Below the pieces are notes generated by a model that worked only from the letters and a program-made list of their open reading frames with translations, made no database searches and was not told the origin of the DNA. Of a DNA stretch of 62,331 nucleotides, positions 42,223 to 50,484 are shown piece by piece. A program made the position numbers and the translations under genes. How positions within the stretch are numbered: position 1 is the first letter of the stretch; the number at the start of each line of letters is the position of its first letter. Origin of the DNA: CAZKRU01 sp964555235 (lineage in GTDB: Bacteria; Verrucomicrobiota; Verrucomicrobiia; Methylacidiphilales; CAMAQI01); the NCBI GenBank assembly GCA_964555235.1, contig CAZKRU010000013.1, forward strand, positions 1 through 62,331, in the 5' to 3' direction.

Positions 42223-43707
42223 TTACTTTTCGGTTTTTGGCAGGCACTCATGGTGCCAGATGACTTCTTGGGTGACTTGAACGCCGGGGACGCTTCCCGG
42301 AGGACGATTGGTTTCTTGGAGATAGATGATACGAAAGGATTTGAGCCGCGTGCCTATCGGTTTTCCGGTGTTGTAGCGACGGGTGACGTAGCGAGCCCAA
42401 TGGAGACGATACGGCTCGTATTCTTTTTGATAAAGGCGTTCGTAGATTTTCATCCAAAAGCGTCCACGGTGTGATGCTTCATTTGGAGGGCGTTCAAATT
42501 GGACCGGGCCTTCGTTCCACGGATCGACGCTTTGTCCATCCTCCGTGATTCCGTCGAAAACATACCAGCCATCGGATTTACTCGGATTGGCGGCAAACAT
42601 TTTCCAATTTTGGAGCGCTTGTGGGACAAGGACCATCGGTTGAAGGAAGGTCGGCATTCGAAGTTCGGGAGTCTTGTAACGCTCGGTGAAGTTGAAGTTG
42701 TAACTGTTCATGACGAAGGCAGCGCCGATGAGAATGAGAAACCCTTCTCGGCAAAGAAAGATTGGTAGGGACTGCTCGGAGAGCGGTCCGGGCTTTGTTG
42801 GCGGACCGTTCGGAGAGCGGTCCCTACCAAGGCCGTCCTTAACGTTACGTAGGATTTTTTTCCAATCTTGCGGGGAAAGGAGCAGAGCGTTTGCTGCCAA
42901 AAGGACCAATGGAAAATCGCCGACTTCCATCGTGAGCCAGATTCCGCCCATCAGAGCGGTTGCAAGGAGGATGGCGATGCGACGGGGCCACGGTTGCAGG
43001 ATTGGAATAAAAATTAGAAAGGGAACGGCCCATTCGGCCGCGAGAGAGCTCCAACTCATTCCACGAATCACGGAGAGCGGAAGATGTTGAACGAGCCATT
43101 GTCCGAGCGGACTGGAAAAATTCTCAAGACTGAGCGCGTAAAAAAGTGCTGTCCCGCTTTGCCAGTCGTCACCAAATTTTGCGTAGGCGGTGGCGAGATA
43201 AATCATCGCGAGTTGTGAAATGAGAAAAAATGGCGCGAGCGAGGGTGTTTCGGACGATTCATCCGGGGCGTTTCGAGAGTCGATCGAGAAGGATTTTCCG
43301 AGATGAAGGAAGCAACACCAGATTAAAAGACTCATCACGGCGCAATCGCCACCGTGGCGAATCAAGATGTTGCGATTCACGACTCCGGTGAAAAAGAGAA
43401 GCGAAGCGAACGTGGCAAAGCGCGTTTTCCATCCGACGAGAAAAGCGCTATATGCAGCTAGCCCGAGAAGAAACACCCCCTGCATCATCGGAACGGAGCG
43501 GACGCTATCAAGGATACAGAAATGCCATTCGCCCCCTCCACGAGGGAGATTGTTCGTTAGCGGAAAGATTCCCGTGTCAGCATAAAAAGCCGGGATGTCG
43601 CGCCATCGCACGAACCAGTCCGCGATCAGAATGAGTCCGAGAAGAATTCGGAACAGGGCAAGACTACGGGGATCGATTCGAAAATAAGAAAAGGAGGATG
43701 TTTTCAC
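42223..43707 (-). CDS. HTTM-domain membrane protein (vitamin K carboxylase-like), with repeat-encoded insert
   Basis: 494 residues with a GTG start at 43707. The N-terminal 300 residues carry about eight hydrophobic helices and the HTTM-family landmarks: DPRSLALFRILLGLILIADW, WHFCILDS, NRNILIRHGGDC, YLATAYAKFGDDWQSG. HTTM domains occur in gamma-glutamyl carboxylase relatives and in bacterial proteins of unknown role. The soluble C-terminal part (YKTPELRMPTFLQP..., SDGWYVFDG) is of unknown fold. Residues near 313-336 (LGRDRSPNGPPTKPGPLSEQ) are encoded by an inserted palindromic repeat at 42763-42829. The frame stays open through it, in a loop before the next helix. Function unknown. Confidence 0.82.
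   Translation of the reverse strand: MKTSSFSYFRIDPRSLALFRILLGLILIADWFVRWRDIPAFYADTGIFPLTNNLPRGGGEWHFCILDSVRSVPMMQGVFLLGLAAYSAFLVGWKTRFATFASLLFFTGVVNRNILIRHGGDCAVMSLLIWCCFLHLGKSFSIDSRNAPDESSETPSLAPFFLISQLAMIYLATAYAKFGDDWQSGTALFYALSLENFSSPLGQWLVQHLPLSVIRGMSWSSLAAEWAVPFLIFIPILQPWPRRIAILLATALMGGIWLTMEVGDFPLVLLAANALLLSPQDWKKILRNVKDGLGRDRSPNGPPTKPGPLSEQSLPIFLCREGFLILIGAAFVMNSYNFNFTERYKTPELRMPTFLQPMVLVPQALQNWKMFAANPSKSDGWYVFDGITEDGQSVDPWNEGPVQFERPPNEASHRGRFWMKIYERLYQKEYEPYRLHWARYVTRRYNTGKPIGTRLKSFRIIYLQETNRPPGSVPGVQVTQEVIWHHECLPKTEK
42763..42829. repeat. Palindromic GGTAGGGAC element inside the HTTM gene
   Basis: The ends TGGTAGGGAC and GTCCCTACCA and arms with AGAGCGGTCC match the intergenic copies at 10189, 11587 and 20137. 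With one extra base at each end the unit is 69 bp, a multiple of three. It is read in frame, adding about 23 residues to a loop of the membrane protein. Confidence 0.85.
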
Positions 43708-43767
43708 ACAAAGCTCCTGCCCGTTGAACAGGCAGGTACGGCGGTGAAGGGAGTCTCCTCACACAAA
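43705..43767. repeat. CACACAAAGCTCCTG dispersed module, copy 2
   Basis: The same 63-bp module as at 35625-35687. Here it starts at the HTTM start codon. Further on, 43846-43927 also resembles the right part of the 35677-35784 repeat (CACCAAGTCACAATCGGAAG; then TTTGTGCCTTCGTGTGA), but the inverse arm is incomplete. Confidence 0.7.
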
Positions 43768-43954
43768 ACCCTTCTGAAAGGAAAAGTTTTTTCAGCCGGA
43801 GGCGTCACTAGTTTGGTGCAGGGGCGAAGGGGGGCACAACGCACCAAGTCACAATCGGAAGATGAATGTGGTTCATTCATAATAAATCAAAATGGCCTCA
43901 AAAGCTTTGTGCCTTCGTGTGAAAACTTCCACTCCCAGGTCATTCCAGGCAGGC

Positions 43955-44398
43955 TTAAAAGCGGATGCGGAAGCCGACGTCTGTGGCGGAGTCCATGACT
44001 TTGGATCGGGAGTCGCCCCCGTAGCCGGTGACGTCGCGACTATTGGAGACGAGGCTCATGTTTTTGGAGAATTGTTTGATTTCAGAAGTGTCAATATTTC
44101 CGTCACCATTGGTGTCGAGATCATTAAAGTTGACTGTGACGGTGGGGGTCTGTTTTTGTTTCGGTTGCTTTGCGGCAGCTTTTTGGAGTTCCTCTTTGGA
44201 GACCGATCCGTTGCCATCCAGATCGCCTTTCCCTTGAAGGTAATCGCTAAATCCAGAAAAGGCTTCTTTGCTGGTGATTTTGCCGTCGTGATTCTGGTCT
44301 TTGGCGGGGAAGGCAATATCGACGGTACGATGGATTTCCCGGGCTTCGAGAGGGATCAGTGTTGCGAGGACGAGAAGAGAGAGGAGGATTTTTTTCAT
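43955..44398 (-). CDS. Secreted EF-hand protein
   Basis: A 147-residue exported protein. It has a signal peptide (MKKILLSLLVLATLIPLEA) and three EF-hand loops: DQNHDGKITSKE, DLDGNGSVSKEE and DTNGDGNIDTSE, with the expected Asp/Asn and Glu at the ligand positions, so it should bind calcium. A Lys/Gln-rich linker (KQPKQKQTP) separates loops two and three. The C-terminus is short and rich in Asp/Ser. It lies 8 bases behind the DUF4019 gene and probably belongs to the same operon. Role unknown; calcium-dependent binding to the large secreted protein is an inference. Confidence 0.85.
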   Translation of the reverse strand: MKKILLSLLVLATLIPLEAREIHRTVDIAFPAKDQNHDGKITSKEAFSGFSDYLQGKGDLDGNGSVSKEELQKAAAKQPKQKQTPTVTVNFNDLDTNGDGNIDTSEIKQFSKNMSLVSNSRDVTGYGGDSRSKVMDSATDVGFRIRF

Positions 44399-44406
44399 AA
44401 GATGAT

Positions 44407-44823
44407 TTAGGATTTGGTTTTAAGATAATATCCGCCGGCGCGCCATTGGTTGTCTCGATCGAGCACCATGGTGACGGTTTCGACCGCGCTCGGATTCTTG
44501 GCGAAGCTGACTTGATATTGAAGCATGACATACTGGCCGGTCGGCCCATCGGGGAGTCTGGTCATATATTTTGCGGAGAGGAGTTTTCGTGAAACGAGAG
44601 CACCGACGGGGACACGGACTTGGGCGATGGCAAGTTCCCAACGAGGAGCATCGAGATTTCCACGGGTGGAGGAGGCAAGTCCTTTGTAGGTTTCCAGATA
44701 TTGGGCGGCGTCGATCTGTTTGAGCCACGGTTCGGCAGCAGCTTGTGCGGCTTCGGTTGGAGTGGCGGCATGGAGCCATGCGGGGAGAAGAAGTCCCGCA
44801 ATCAGGAGTTGGATCATTTTCAT
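44407..44823 (-). CDS. Secreted DUF4019-type protein
   Basis: 138 residues with a signal peptide (IQLLIAGLLLPAWLHAA). The mature part fits the DUF4019 pattern: AAEPWLKQIDAAQYLETYKG, then YVMLQYQVSFAKNPSAVETVTMVLDRDNQWRAGGYYLK. No catalytic residues are known for this family. The start overlaps the stop of the large secreted gene by four bases (ATGA), so they are translated together. It sits between that gene and the EF-hand gene. Confidence 0.8.
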   Translation of the reverse strand: MKMIQLLIAGLLLPAWLHAATPTEAAQAAAEPWLKQIDAAQYLETYKGLASSTRGNLDAPRWELAIAQVRVPVGALVSRKLLSAKYMTRLPDGPTGQYVMLQYQVSFAKNPSAVETVTMVLDRDNQWRAGGYYLKTKS

Positions 44824-47738
44824 GGTTTTTTGGAGTTGGGGGTTGAGGGTTCGGACGAAAAAGAGGGAATCCGTTGCGAGTAAATCGTGGTTCCAGTCGA
44901 AAGCGTTCCCATGATTCGATAGTAACCGGTAAAAGCGCTGGAATCAACATAGTTAGATTGATCTCCTTTGACGGTAGCGACCGTATTCCAAGGCCCGAGC
45001 GAGGAAGCGGCACGTTCGATTTTCCACTCTTTGACCGAAGCATTTTCAAAATTCCAATTGAGTTGGAATCCGTTTTTAACATGAGTACCGTCAAGTTGCG
45101 GTTGAGCCGCATACGGCTTTGCGGAGGCTTCCTGAGAGATGACTTCGGATCCTTTGGGAGTTTTGGCGAGGACGCGGTAGAGAAAGTCAAAATCCTTGGG
45201 AAGTTTTGTATCCAGATAATTGCTTTCACGATCGGAGAGCTGAGCGATTTTATTCCAAGTAGCGTCGGGATTGCGGCGATCGCGTCGTTCGATCTCAAAC
45301 CCCGTGGCGTCCGATTGGGGATAGAGCCACGCGAGGCGGACCGATTTTTCATCGAGCGTGGCTGCACTCAGGGTGAATGGACGTAGACGTTTTGGATCGT
45401 GATGTTCCTCCTGATCCGATTCTTCAGGGGACTTGGTACTCCCCGTTCCACCGTCGGGCGAAGTGGCTCCCTTTTCTTTATCGCCAGGAGCGCCGGCTCC
45501 ATCGCCGCTACTGCCACTTTCGCTCGTGCTGGTACTGGAGGTGGTGGAACGACTGCTGCTCAGCGTGGTGGAGACGGAATTGGAAGCGCCGCTGCTGGTG
45601 GAAGTGGAGTTCGAGTTTGAAGAAGAATCGCCCTGACTGGCGCTGGCACTTGCCGATCCATCTCCGCTCGAGGTGGAAATGCTGCTGCTCAAACTTGTGG
45701 ATTGAGAATTCGCAGTACTGGTGGAGGCGCCTGAACTGGTGGAGCTGGAGGAGGAATCGCTGGCGCTTGAGGAAGTACTCATACTGCTCGAGATTGAAAT
45801 GGAGGCAGAATTCGCACTGCTGCTCGACTCTCCCGAGGAAGCACTGGCCGAGTCACTTGACGATTGGGATGAGGAGATCGAGATGGATGCGGAGTTGGAG
45901 GCACTCGAGGAATCTCCCGAGGAGGCACTGGACGAGGAGCTATCGCTTGCACTGCTTGAAGCGGCAGCACTTGAGGAGGCACTCGCCGAGGCAGAACTGC
46001 TGGAGCTCGCACTATTGGAGGCAGAAGCGGAAAATCCCGAAGAGGTGCTGCTCGAAGCGCTCGAAGAGGAAGAGCTTGAGGCGGAACTCGAAGTGGTCGT
46101 TGAGCTGGATGAGGAGGCCGATCCGCTGGCGGTGGCATTCGGATTAATGTTGGATTGATTGAGAGTGACTTGAGCGATGACGAGCGTTGGAAACGATGGC
46201 CCACCGGCGTAGGGTATAAATGGGGAGGGGAGGCTCATGGCGACGAGGGTGCAGAGGAATTGATTGTCGTTGGAAAGAAATGCAGACGTTTTGAGAGTCG
46301 GCGGGAGAAGTCCTCCCATGGCGCCACTGATATCAATCGGGGCGGCGCCTCCACTGGTGGAGACGGGTTGGCTCAGATTTTGCCATCCCCTCGGCGTCAA
46401 TTTGTTCCCAGCGGTTTGCAGGAGTCGATCGAGCGTGGCCGGATCACTCCCCGAAGCGGTGTCGTAATTCATCACCGTCAATCGGAAGGCGGTCGGATTC
46501 TTGGCGTTCGTCGCCGCATCCGGTTGAAGCGAGGTTTGGGGAACTTGAGTGCCACCACGGCGTTGGTAGCGGTTACCGTTGACGGTTAAAAAGGTGAGCG
46601 GAATTTCAACAAATTGTCCATTGGCACCGTTGTCATTCGTCAGGGTTCCCATGTAGGAGAAATTCGGGTAGGCCGAAGAGTATCGTGTCTGGCGAGACAT
46701 CATCGACGGATAGTCGGAATAGTAGCGAGTGAAGTTTGGAGAGAGATATTGGAATTGTCCGTTTCCGTAGCTTCGAAACCAAGCCCGGTAATCGCTTCCG
46801 CTGGGAAAAAGGGCGTCGCTTTCGCAGAAGAAAGTAAACGGGGAGCCGACGGCGCGAGTGATGATCAGACGGGAGGGATCGTTAGTGTTGTATTGAACGG
46901 TGGCCTGATTCCCGACGCTTGCCGCGTTTCTGGCATTTTGGGAATAATTGGGGTTCGTAGGAAGCATGAAGAGGTTGTAATAAAAGCGGGAGTAATTTGC
47001 ATTGTACTGGGGCATCGTCCGTCCGGAGACTTTCAGGAAATTAGCGCCACCGTTGGGAGGATTCATCGTTCCCGGACTGTAACCCCATCCCCATCCGAAG
47101 GCGCCCCAAGGATAGAACCAGGGAGAGACGTAGCCATTATAGTCGGTGGCAGGATCGGTTTGATAAGAGGGATCTAGAATCTTCATGCTACTGTTCTGAT
47201 TGATTCCTTTTCCGGGATATTGATTTAACGAGTATTGAGCCCAAGTGCTCAACCAACTTGAATATCCCCACCAATTTCCCTGGGCGATAATCGTCATGTT
47301 GCAGCGCCACTCAAACCAATTGATCCAGCGCAAGGCGGTGTAGCCGTTGTTCGGATTATTGAGCATTGCATTGAGATTGTAGATCTGCTTCCCGTAGGTC
47401 ATTCCATTGCCGATGGCGCTGTTTTGAGAAATCGAAACCCAGAGATCGGCAAGCGTGCAGTTTTGAGTCATCCCTCCGGAGTACGGATTCATGGCGCGGG
47501 TACAGGGGTAAACGTAGTAGTAGGGAGTACTCGGATTGGAGCCAGAGCCAACGAAAAGAGGATCCACCACCGACGCATTGCTGGCATTGAGGAGCGCGGT
47601 GTACCACGGGTTATTCGGTACCAGATCGCCGCCATAGGTTCCGCTGACGGTGGTGGTGTCGGTATAAATATCGGAGGGGGCGGCGAATGCCGTTCCAAGC
47701 AGCGAAATGAAAATGAGACAACGAAGCCAAAACCGCAT
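44820..47738 (-). CDS. Large secreted protein: aromatic-rich domain, Ser-rich linker, two FN3 domains
   Basis: 972 residues. A signal peptide (MRFWLRCLIFISLLGTAFA) leads a domain of about 550 residues unusually rich in Trp, Tyr, Asn, Gly and Pro (for example WGAFGWGWGYSPG, FLKVSGRTMPQYNANYSRFY), with a few Cys. I do not recognise it. About 230 residues of almost pure Ser/Ala/Thr follow (45440-46125), then an acidic patch, and two fibronectin-III domains (VRLAWLYPQSDATGFEIERRD and GFQLNWNFENASVKEWKIER) at the end. The start ATG 47738 precedes the signal peptide; an open frame to 47876 is repeat DNA. It heads the operon with DUF4019 and EF-hand genes. It is probably a surface or matrix protein; glycosylation of the Ser tract is a guess. 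Confidence 0.8.
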   Translation of the reverse strand: MRFWLRCLIFISLLGTAFAAPSDIYTDTTTVSGTYGGDLVPNNPWYTALLNASNASVVDPLFVGSGSNPSTPYYYVYPCTRAMNPYSGGMTQNCTLADLWVSISQNSAIGNGMTYGKQIYNLNAMLNNPNNGYTALRWINWFEWRCNMTIIAQGNWWGYSSWLSTWAQYSLNQYPGKGINQNSSMKILDPSYQTDPATDYNGYVSPWFYPWGAFGWGWGYSPGTMNPPNGGANFLKVSGRTMPQYNANYSRFYYNLFMLPTNPNYSQNARNAASVGNQATVQYNTNDPSRLIITRAVGSPFTFFCESDALFPSGSDYRAWFRSYGNGQFQYLSPNFTRYYSDYPSMMSRQTRYSSAYPNFSYMGTLTNDNGANGQFVEIPLTFLTVNGNRYQRRGGTQVPQTSLQPDAATNAKNPTAFRLTVMNYDTASGSDPATLDRLLQTAGNKLTPRGWQNLSQPVSTSGGAAPIDISGAMGGLLPPTLKTSAFLSNDNQFLCTLVAMSLPSPFIPYAGGPSFPTLVIAQVTLNQSNINPNATASGSASSSSSTTTSSSASSSSSSSASSSTSSGFSASASNSASSSSSASASASSSAAASSSASDSSSSSASSGDSSSASNSASISISSSQSSSDSASASSGESSSSANSASISISSSMSTSSSASDSSSSSTSSGASTSTANSQSTSLSSSISTSSGDGSASASASQGDSSSNSNSTSTSSGASNSVSTTLSSSRSTTSSTSTSESGSSGDGAGAPGDKEKGATSPDGGTGSTKSPEESDQEEHHDPKRLRPFTLSAATLDEKSVRLAWLYPQSDATGFEIERRDRRNPDATWNKIAQLSDRESNYLDTKLPKDFDFLYRVLAKTPKGSEVISQEASAKPYAAQPQLDGTHVKNGFQLNWNFENASVKEWKIERAASSLGPWNTVATVKGDQSNYVDSSAFTGYYRIMGTLSTGTTIYSQRIPSFSSEPSTPNSKKP

Positions 47739-47885
47739 GAAAAGACGATATTCGGCGGATATCCGCCTGCAAGCTTTGTTCCTACAGGCAGTCAGGTGTG
47801 GGTGCAACTCGACTTTGTTGGTAATAATGGGTGGTGGTAGTAGGAGATGAAAATGATCCGGCCACAAGAAGCACAAAATGCACCG

Positions 47886-48082
47886 AGGATTTTTCTGAAG
47901 AAAGCAGTAAATGAGGAACTCAGGAATCCCAAGTTGGAGGCGGGCTCCTTGGAGCCCTTTTCAGGATCGATCCATCGGACTCAAACTTGTTTGAGTCCGT
48001 GGGTCGAGTCCGTGAAAAGACGTCCGTCGGACGACGCCTCCAACTCCCTCGATTATTGAATTCGATTTGCGAGATTCGCGGG
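47886..48082. repeat. Dispersed mosaic palindromic repeat, copy 2
   Basis: The core has inverted ends GTTGGAGGCG (47933-47942) and CGCCTCCAAC (48035-48044) around three hairpins: GGGCTCC-TT-GGAGCCC (47942-47957), a perfect 10-bp stem GGACTCAAAC/GTTTGAGTCC with a 2-base loop (47977-47998), and CGTCC-GT-CGGACG. The left flank matches the inverse of 6612-6575, and the right flank ends in TTCGCGGG. Confidence 0.75.
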
Positions 48083-48114
48083 AAATTGTGGCTTCTGTGC
48101 TTTGTGTGGCAAAA

Positions 48115-48139
48115 TTCACCCACAAACCTGAGTTGCACC
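48115..48139. repeat. CCTGAGTTGCACC dispersed repeat, copy 2
   Basis: TTCACCCACAAACCTGAGTT followed by GCACC pairs with the copy at 25481-25506. Confidence 0.6.
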
Positions 48140-48193
48140 GGTCAGGTGTTGACCTTATAGACCTTAATGGTGACGCGGTGCATCCTCTGCGTT

Positions 48194-48886
48194 ATGAAAA
48201 CTAAATCTTATCAAATGAAAAAAGGTTCATCACTCCTCCTCGTGGTGGCCATCAGTGGATTCGTTGGAATCGCTTGGAACCCTGTCTCCATCAACGCACA
48301 AACTACGGTCACCGAGACGACGGTCATGGCGGCGACGGCGGTAGAAATTGCAGCCCAGGAGCTTGAGTTGAAGGAAAAGCAGCTCGAATACGAAAAAGCA
48401 AAACTCGATCAACAGAAGTCGGAAGCGTTAGATATCCGAAAGACCAAACTGGAAATTGAAATCAAAAAGCTGGAGCTGTTGAAAGCCCGACGTGATCTTT
48501 TGGTTCAAGAAACTAAAGAGCAACTCGCGATGCAGATGGAAGGGGACGTCCTCTTCGATGTAAATTCGGCGGTGATTAAGCCCGGTGCGATGCCCTTGTT
48601 AAGACAACTCTCGATGATTCTGTCGGAATATCCGAAAGGTAAAGTGGTTGTTACTGGGTTCGCGGATTCCACCGGTAAACCTCAAGATAATCTTGAGCTA
48701 TCACGAAAACGTGCGGAATCGGTTAAGACCAGTCTATTGACGGAATCGGGCGGAGTGATCTCCAGCGAGCGTGTCATTGCTCAGGGTTTGGGTGAATCCA
48801 AGCCGGTTGCAAGTAATATGAGTTCAGTCGGACGTCAGTTAAACCGCCGCGTTGAAATCACCGTCATCAAATCGTTGGTCAACTAA
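48194..48886 (+). CDS. OmpA-family protein with N-terminal coiled coil
   Basis: From the ATG at 48194 the protein has 230 residues. A signal segment (MKKGSSLLLVVAISGFVGIA) is followed by a charged coiled coil of about 80 residues (ELELKEKQLEYEKAKLDQQK and on). The C-terminal OmpA/MotB domain contains DVNSAVIKPGAMPLLRQL, VVVTGFADSTGKPQDNLELSRKRAESVKTSL and LNRRVEITV. This domain binds peptidoglycan. No beta-barrel is present, so it resembles Pal or TolR-like linkers with a coiled stalk. An open frame upstream to 48167 has no good ribosome site. A rho-independent terminator follows the stop. Confidence 0.88.
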   Translation: MKTKSYQMKKGSSLLLVVAISGFVGIAWNPVSINAQTTVTETTVMAATAVEIAAQELELKEKQLEYEKAKLDQQKSEALDIRKTKLEIEIKKLELLKARRDLLVQETKEQLAMQMEGDVLFDVNSAVIKPGAMPLLRQLSMILSEYPKGKVVVTGFADSTGKPQDNLELSRKRAESVKTSLLTESGGVISSERVIAQGLGESKPVASNMSSVGRQLNRRVEITVIKSLVN

Positions 48887-48923
48887 GGCGAAGAACAAAA
48901 GTAAAAGGGAGATTCGCTCCCTG

Positions 48924-48954
48924 CAGCCGGGCTCATGCGCCCGGCTGTTTTTTT
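48924..48954 (+). terminator. Rho-independent terminator of the OmpA gene
   Basis: A 9-bp GC-rich stem CAGCCGGGC / GCCCGGCTG with a 6-base loop is followed by TTTTTTT. It lies 38 bases after the OmpA stop. Confidence 0.92.
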
Positions 48955-48965
48955 GTCATTTGATG

Positions 48966-49136
48966 TTGGTGGGGCGGGATCGATAACCCTGCCGGGCTTT
49001 GGGATTGGACGCGGAACGCGGAACGGCGCGTTGACGGCCTCGACTCCTGTCGAGCTCCGCCCTTCGGGTCCATCCTTTGGATGGATCCATGTTGTCCACT
49101 TCCGGTGGACAACATTCATCGAGGTCGCCCCACCAA
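48966..49136. repeat. Large palindromic repeat with TTGGTGGGGCG/CGCCCCACCAA ends
   Basis: A 171-bp element with ends TTGGTGGGGCG and CGCCCCACCAA. It contains hairpins GGTCCATCC-TTT-GGATGGATCC and GTTGTCCAC-TTCC-GTGGACAAC. The ends resemble TTGGTAGGGAC of the other family, so it is probably a relative. It lies between the convergent OmpA terminator and the 49142 gene. Confidence 0.7.
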
Positions 49137-49141
49137 AAATT

Positions 49142-49963
49142 TTAAGGAATCATCTTAAAATGCGGGATCGGCTGACGTGGGTGGGCGTTGGAGAGCATCA
49201 TCGTTTTTCCATTGCGCTCGAGCAGGGTGATGAGTATGGAATTTCGCGCTTCGATAAAAAGCATGAGGACGGAGCCGTTTTCCCCTTTCACGGGATTGGC
49301 GATCGGAGTCCAACCGGCGGTGACGAAGTGAGCGTTGATGCGGGGAAGCGTTTGTTCGATCGATTCCGGAAATTCCAAGAGCTGGGTGACGTTCGATTGA
49401 TTGGAATCAAATCGCTCCAGATGAAGAAGTGTCGCGGCGGGGAGGGAATCCAATCCTGGACATTGAGTCAGGAGCGACGGAAAATCCGCAGCAAAGGCGG
49501 GATCATTGATGCTACAAAAGAGTTGAATCTGGGAATCAAAGTTTTGCAGCGACGAGAGGGTGACAAGCGTCACTTGACCTTGGTAGCGAGCCAGCCACTG
49601 AAATTGATTGGGGCGAGATTTCTTGGAGGTGACTGCTTGAAAGGAAATTTTCTGTTTTTTGAAATCGCGTTCGATCCAGCTTTTCACTCGGGAGGCCTCG
49701 GCGTTTACCTGGAGCCCTGCGACGAGGAGATACTCCTTGTTTTGTTTCAGGGGATAGACGGTTCCTTCTTCGGCATAGGGAAGGATCGTTTGAAGGATCG
49801 GATGACGATTCGCCCAGGATTCACAACGCTCATATTGAATTTCCGCGTGAATCGATACAAGAGTCAGAAAGAGGAAAATGAATGCAAGGCGTAAAGGAAT
49901 GTTCGACTTTAAAACCAAAAAGGGTTTCTTGGCGTCTTGGCGAAACTTGGCGAGAGACAACAT
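49142..49963 (-). CDS. Secreted protein of unknown function, last gene of the Tad pilus locus
   Basis: 273 residues. A signal segment (RLAFIFLFLTLVSIHAEIQY) is followed by a mature region with few motifs. Several segments are hydrophobic or Gln-rich (FLLECS-free; LLTQCPGLDSLPAATLLHL; PRINAHFVTAGWTPIANPV). It lies 31 bp after the last TadE-like gene, and no known Tad subunit matches. The start is unclear: the ATG at 49963 and the first 16 codons (AKFRQDAKKPFLVL) are encoded by a half copy of the CTCTCGCCAAG repeat; a TTG at 49918 is an alternative. The repeat seems to supply the start codon. Confidence 0.65.
   Translation of the reverse strand: MLSLAKFRQDAKKPFLVLKSNIPLRLAFIFLFLTLVSIHAEIQYERCESWANRHPILQTILPYAEEGTVYPLKQNKEYLLVAGLQVNAEASRVKSWIERDFKKQKISFQAVTSKKSRPNQFQWLARYQGQVTLVTLSSLQNFDSQIQLFCSINDPAFAADFPSLLTQCPGLDSLPAATLLHLERFDSNQSNVTQLLEFPESIEQTLPRINAHFVTAGWTPIANPVKGENGSVLMLFIEARNSILITLLERNGKTMMLSNAHPRQPIPHFKMIP
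49905..49961. repeat. Half copy of the CTCTCGCCAAG repeat, overlapping a gene start
   Basis: GTTCGACTTTAAAACCAAAA, then GGTTTCTTGGCG and CTTGGCGAGAGAC, match the loop and right arm of the element at 18894-18982. The left arm is missing. Confidence 0.65.
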
Positions 49964-49994
49964 CTTAGCGCTTTTGTTCTTTAGAAGAGCCGGA

Positions 49995-50477
49995 TTAAGG
50001 GGGATTCACCGTATTAAAGATCATCTTGGACGTGTGCGAGGTGATCGTGACGCTTCCCTTGTTCACCGATCCGCCAAACGTCGGTGTGTAATAAGGAACG
50101 TTGTTGACTTGAACGGTGACGCATTTGTCCTTGGGAATGATGTACCAGGTGACAACATCGAGGACTTGAAGGGGGCCGGCGAGCCAGTCCATTTTGTCAT
50201 CGACGTTGACCTGGACTTTTCCGGGATAATCCGGGAAGAGCTTTGTTTTGACATCGTTTTCAAAATTGGCGCCGCTTCGGTGAGCGGAATCGACCGATTG
50301 TCCGCGAAGCACGTACCAAGTGGCTGAAGTCACGCGCTGTCGAAGATCGAGCACGGGGGCAAGCGCCGTAATCCAGACGAAAACAAGAAGGAAGAGCGGA
50401 AGCAGCATGACAAATTCCAACATCGCCTGACCGCGCTGATGGGATGAGCCGAGAGAGTTGTTTTTTGGGAATTTCAT
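49995..50477 (-). CDS. TadE-like pseudopilin
   Basis: 160 residues from ATG 50477. The pseudopilin signature RGQAMLEFVMLLPLFLLVFV has a prepilin cleavage site (RG|QAMLEF, with Glu at +5) followed by one hydrophobic helix. The remaining part holds beta-strands (VQVNVDDKMDWLAGPLQV) and no repeats. TadE-type pseudopilins are thought to assist Flp pilus assembly. It starts 7 bp after the TadG-like gene. Start chosen at MKFPKNNSLG because the longer frame to 50567 overlaps that gene. Confidence 0.8.
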   Translation of the reverse strand: MKFPKNNSLGSSHQRGQAMLEFVMLLPLFLLVFVWITALAPVLDLRQRVTSATWYVLRGQSVDSAHRSGANFENDVKTKLFPDYPGKVQVNVDDKMDWLAGPLQVLDVVTWYIIPKDKCVTVQVNNVPYYTPTFGGSVNKGSVTITSHTSKMIFNTVNPP

Positions 50478-50484
50478 AAGAGGG

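Larger units (their letters stand above)
47739..48193. other. Spacer between secreted-protein operon and OmpA gene
   Basis: This divergent spacer holds no gene. It carries the mosaic repeat copy 2 (47886-48082) and the CCTGAGTTGCACC repeat (48115-48139). Promoters for the two divergent genes must lie here, but none stands out. Confidence 0.6.

Noticed and set aside
45377..46158. Plus-strand frames rich in Glu/Leu or Trp/Arg opposite the Ser tract
   Set aside because: Their odd composition is the mirror of the Ser/Ala/Thr codons on the other strand; not genes.
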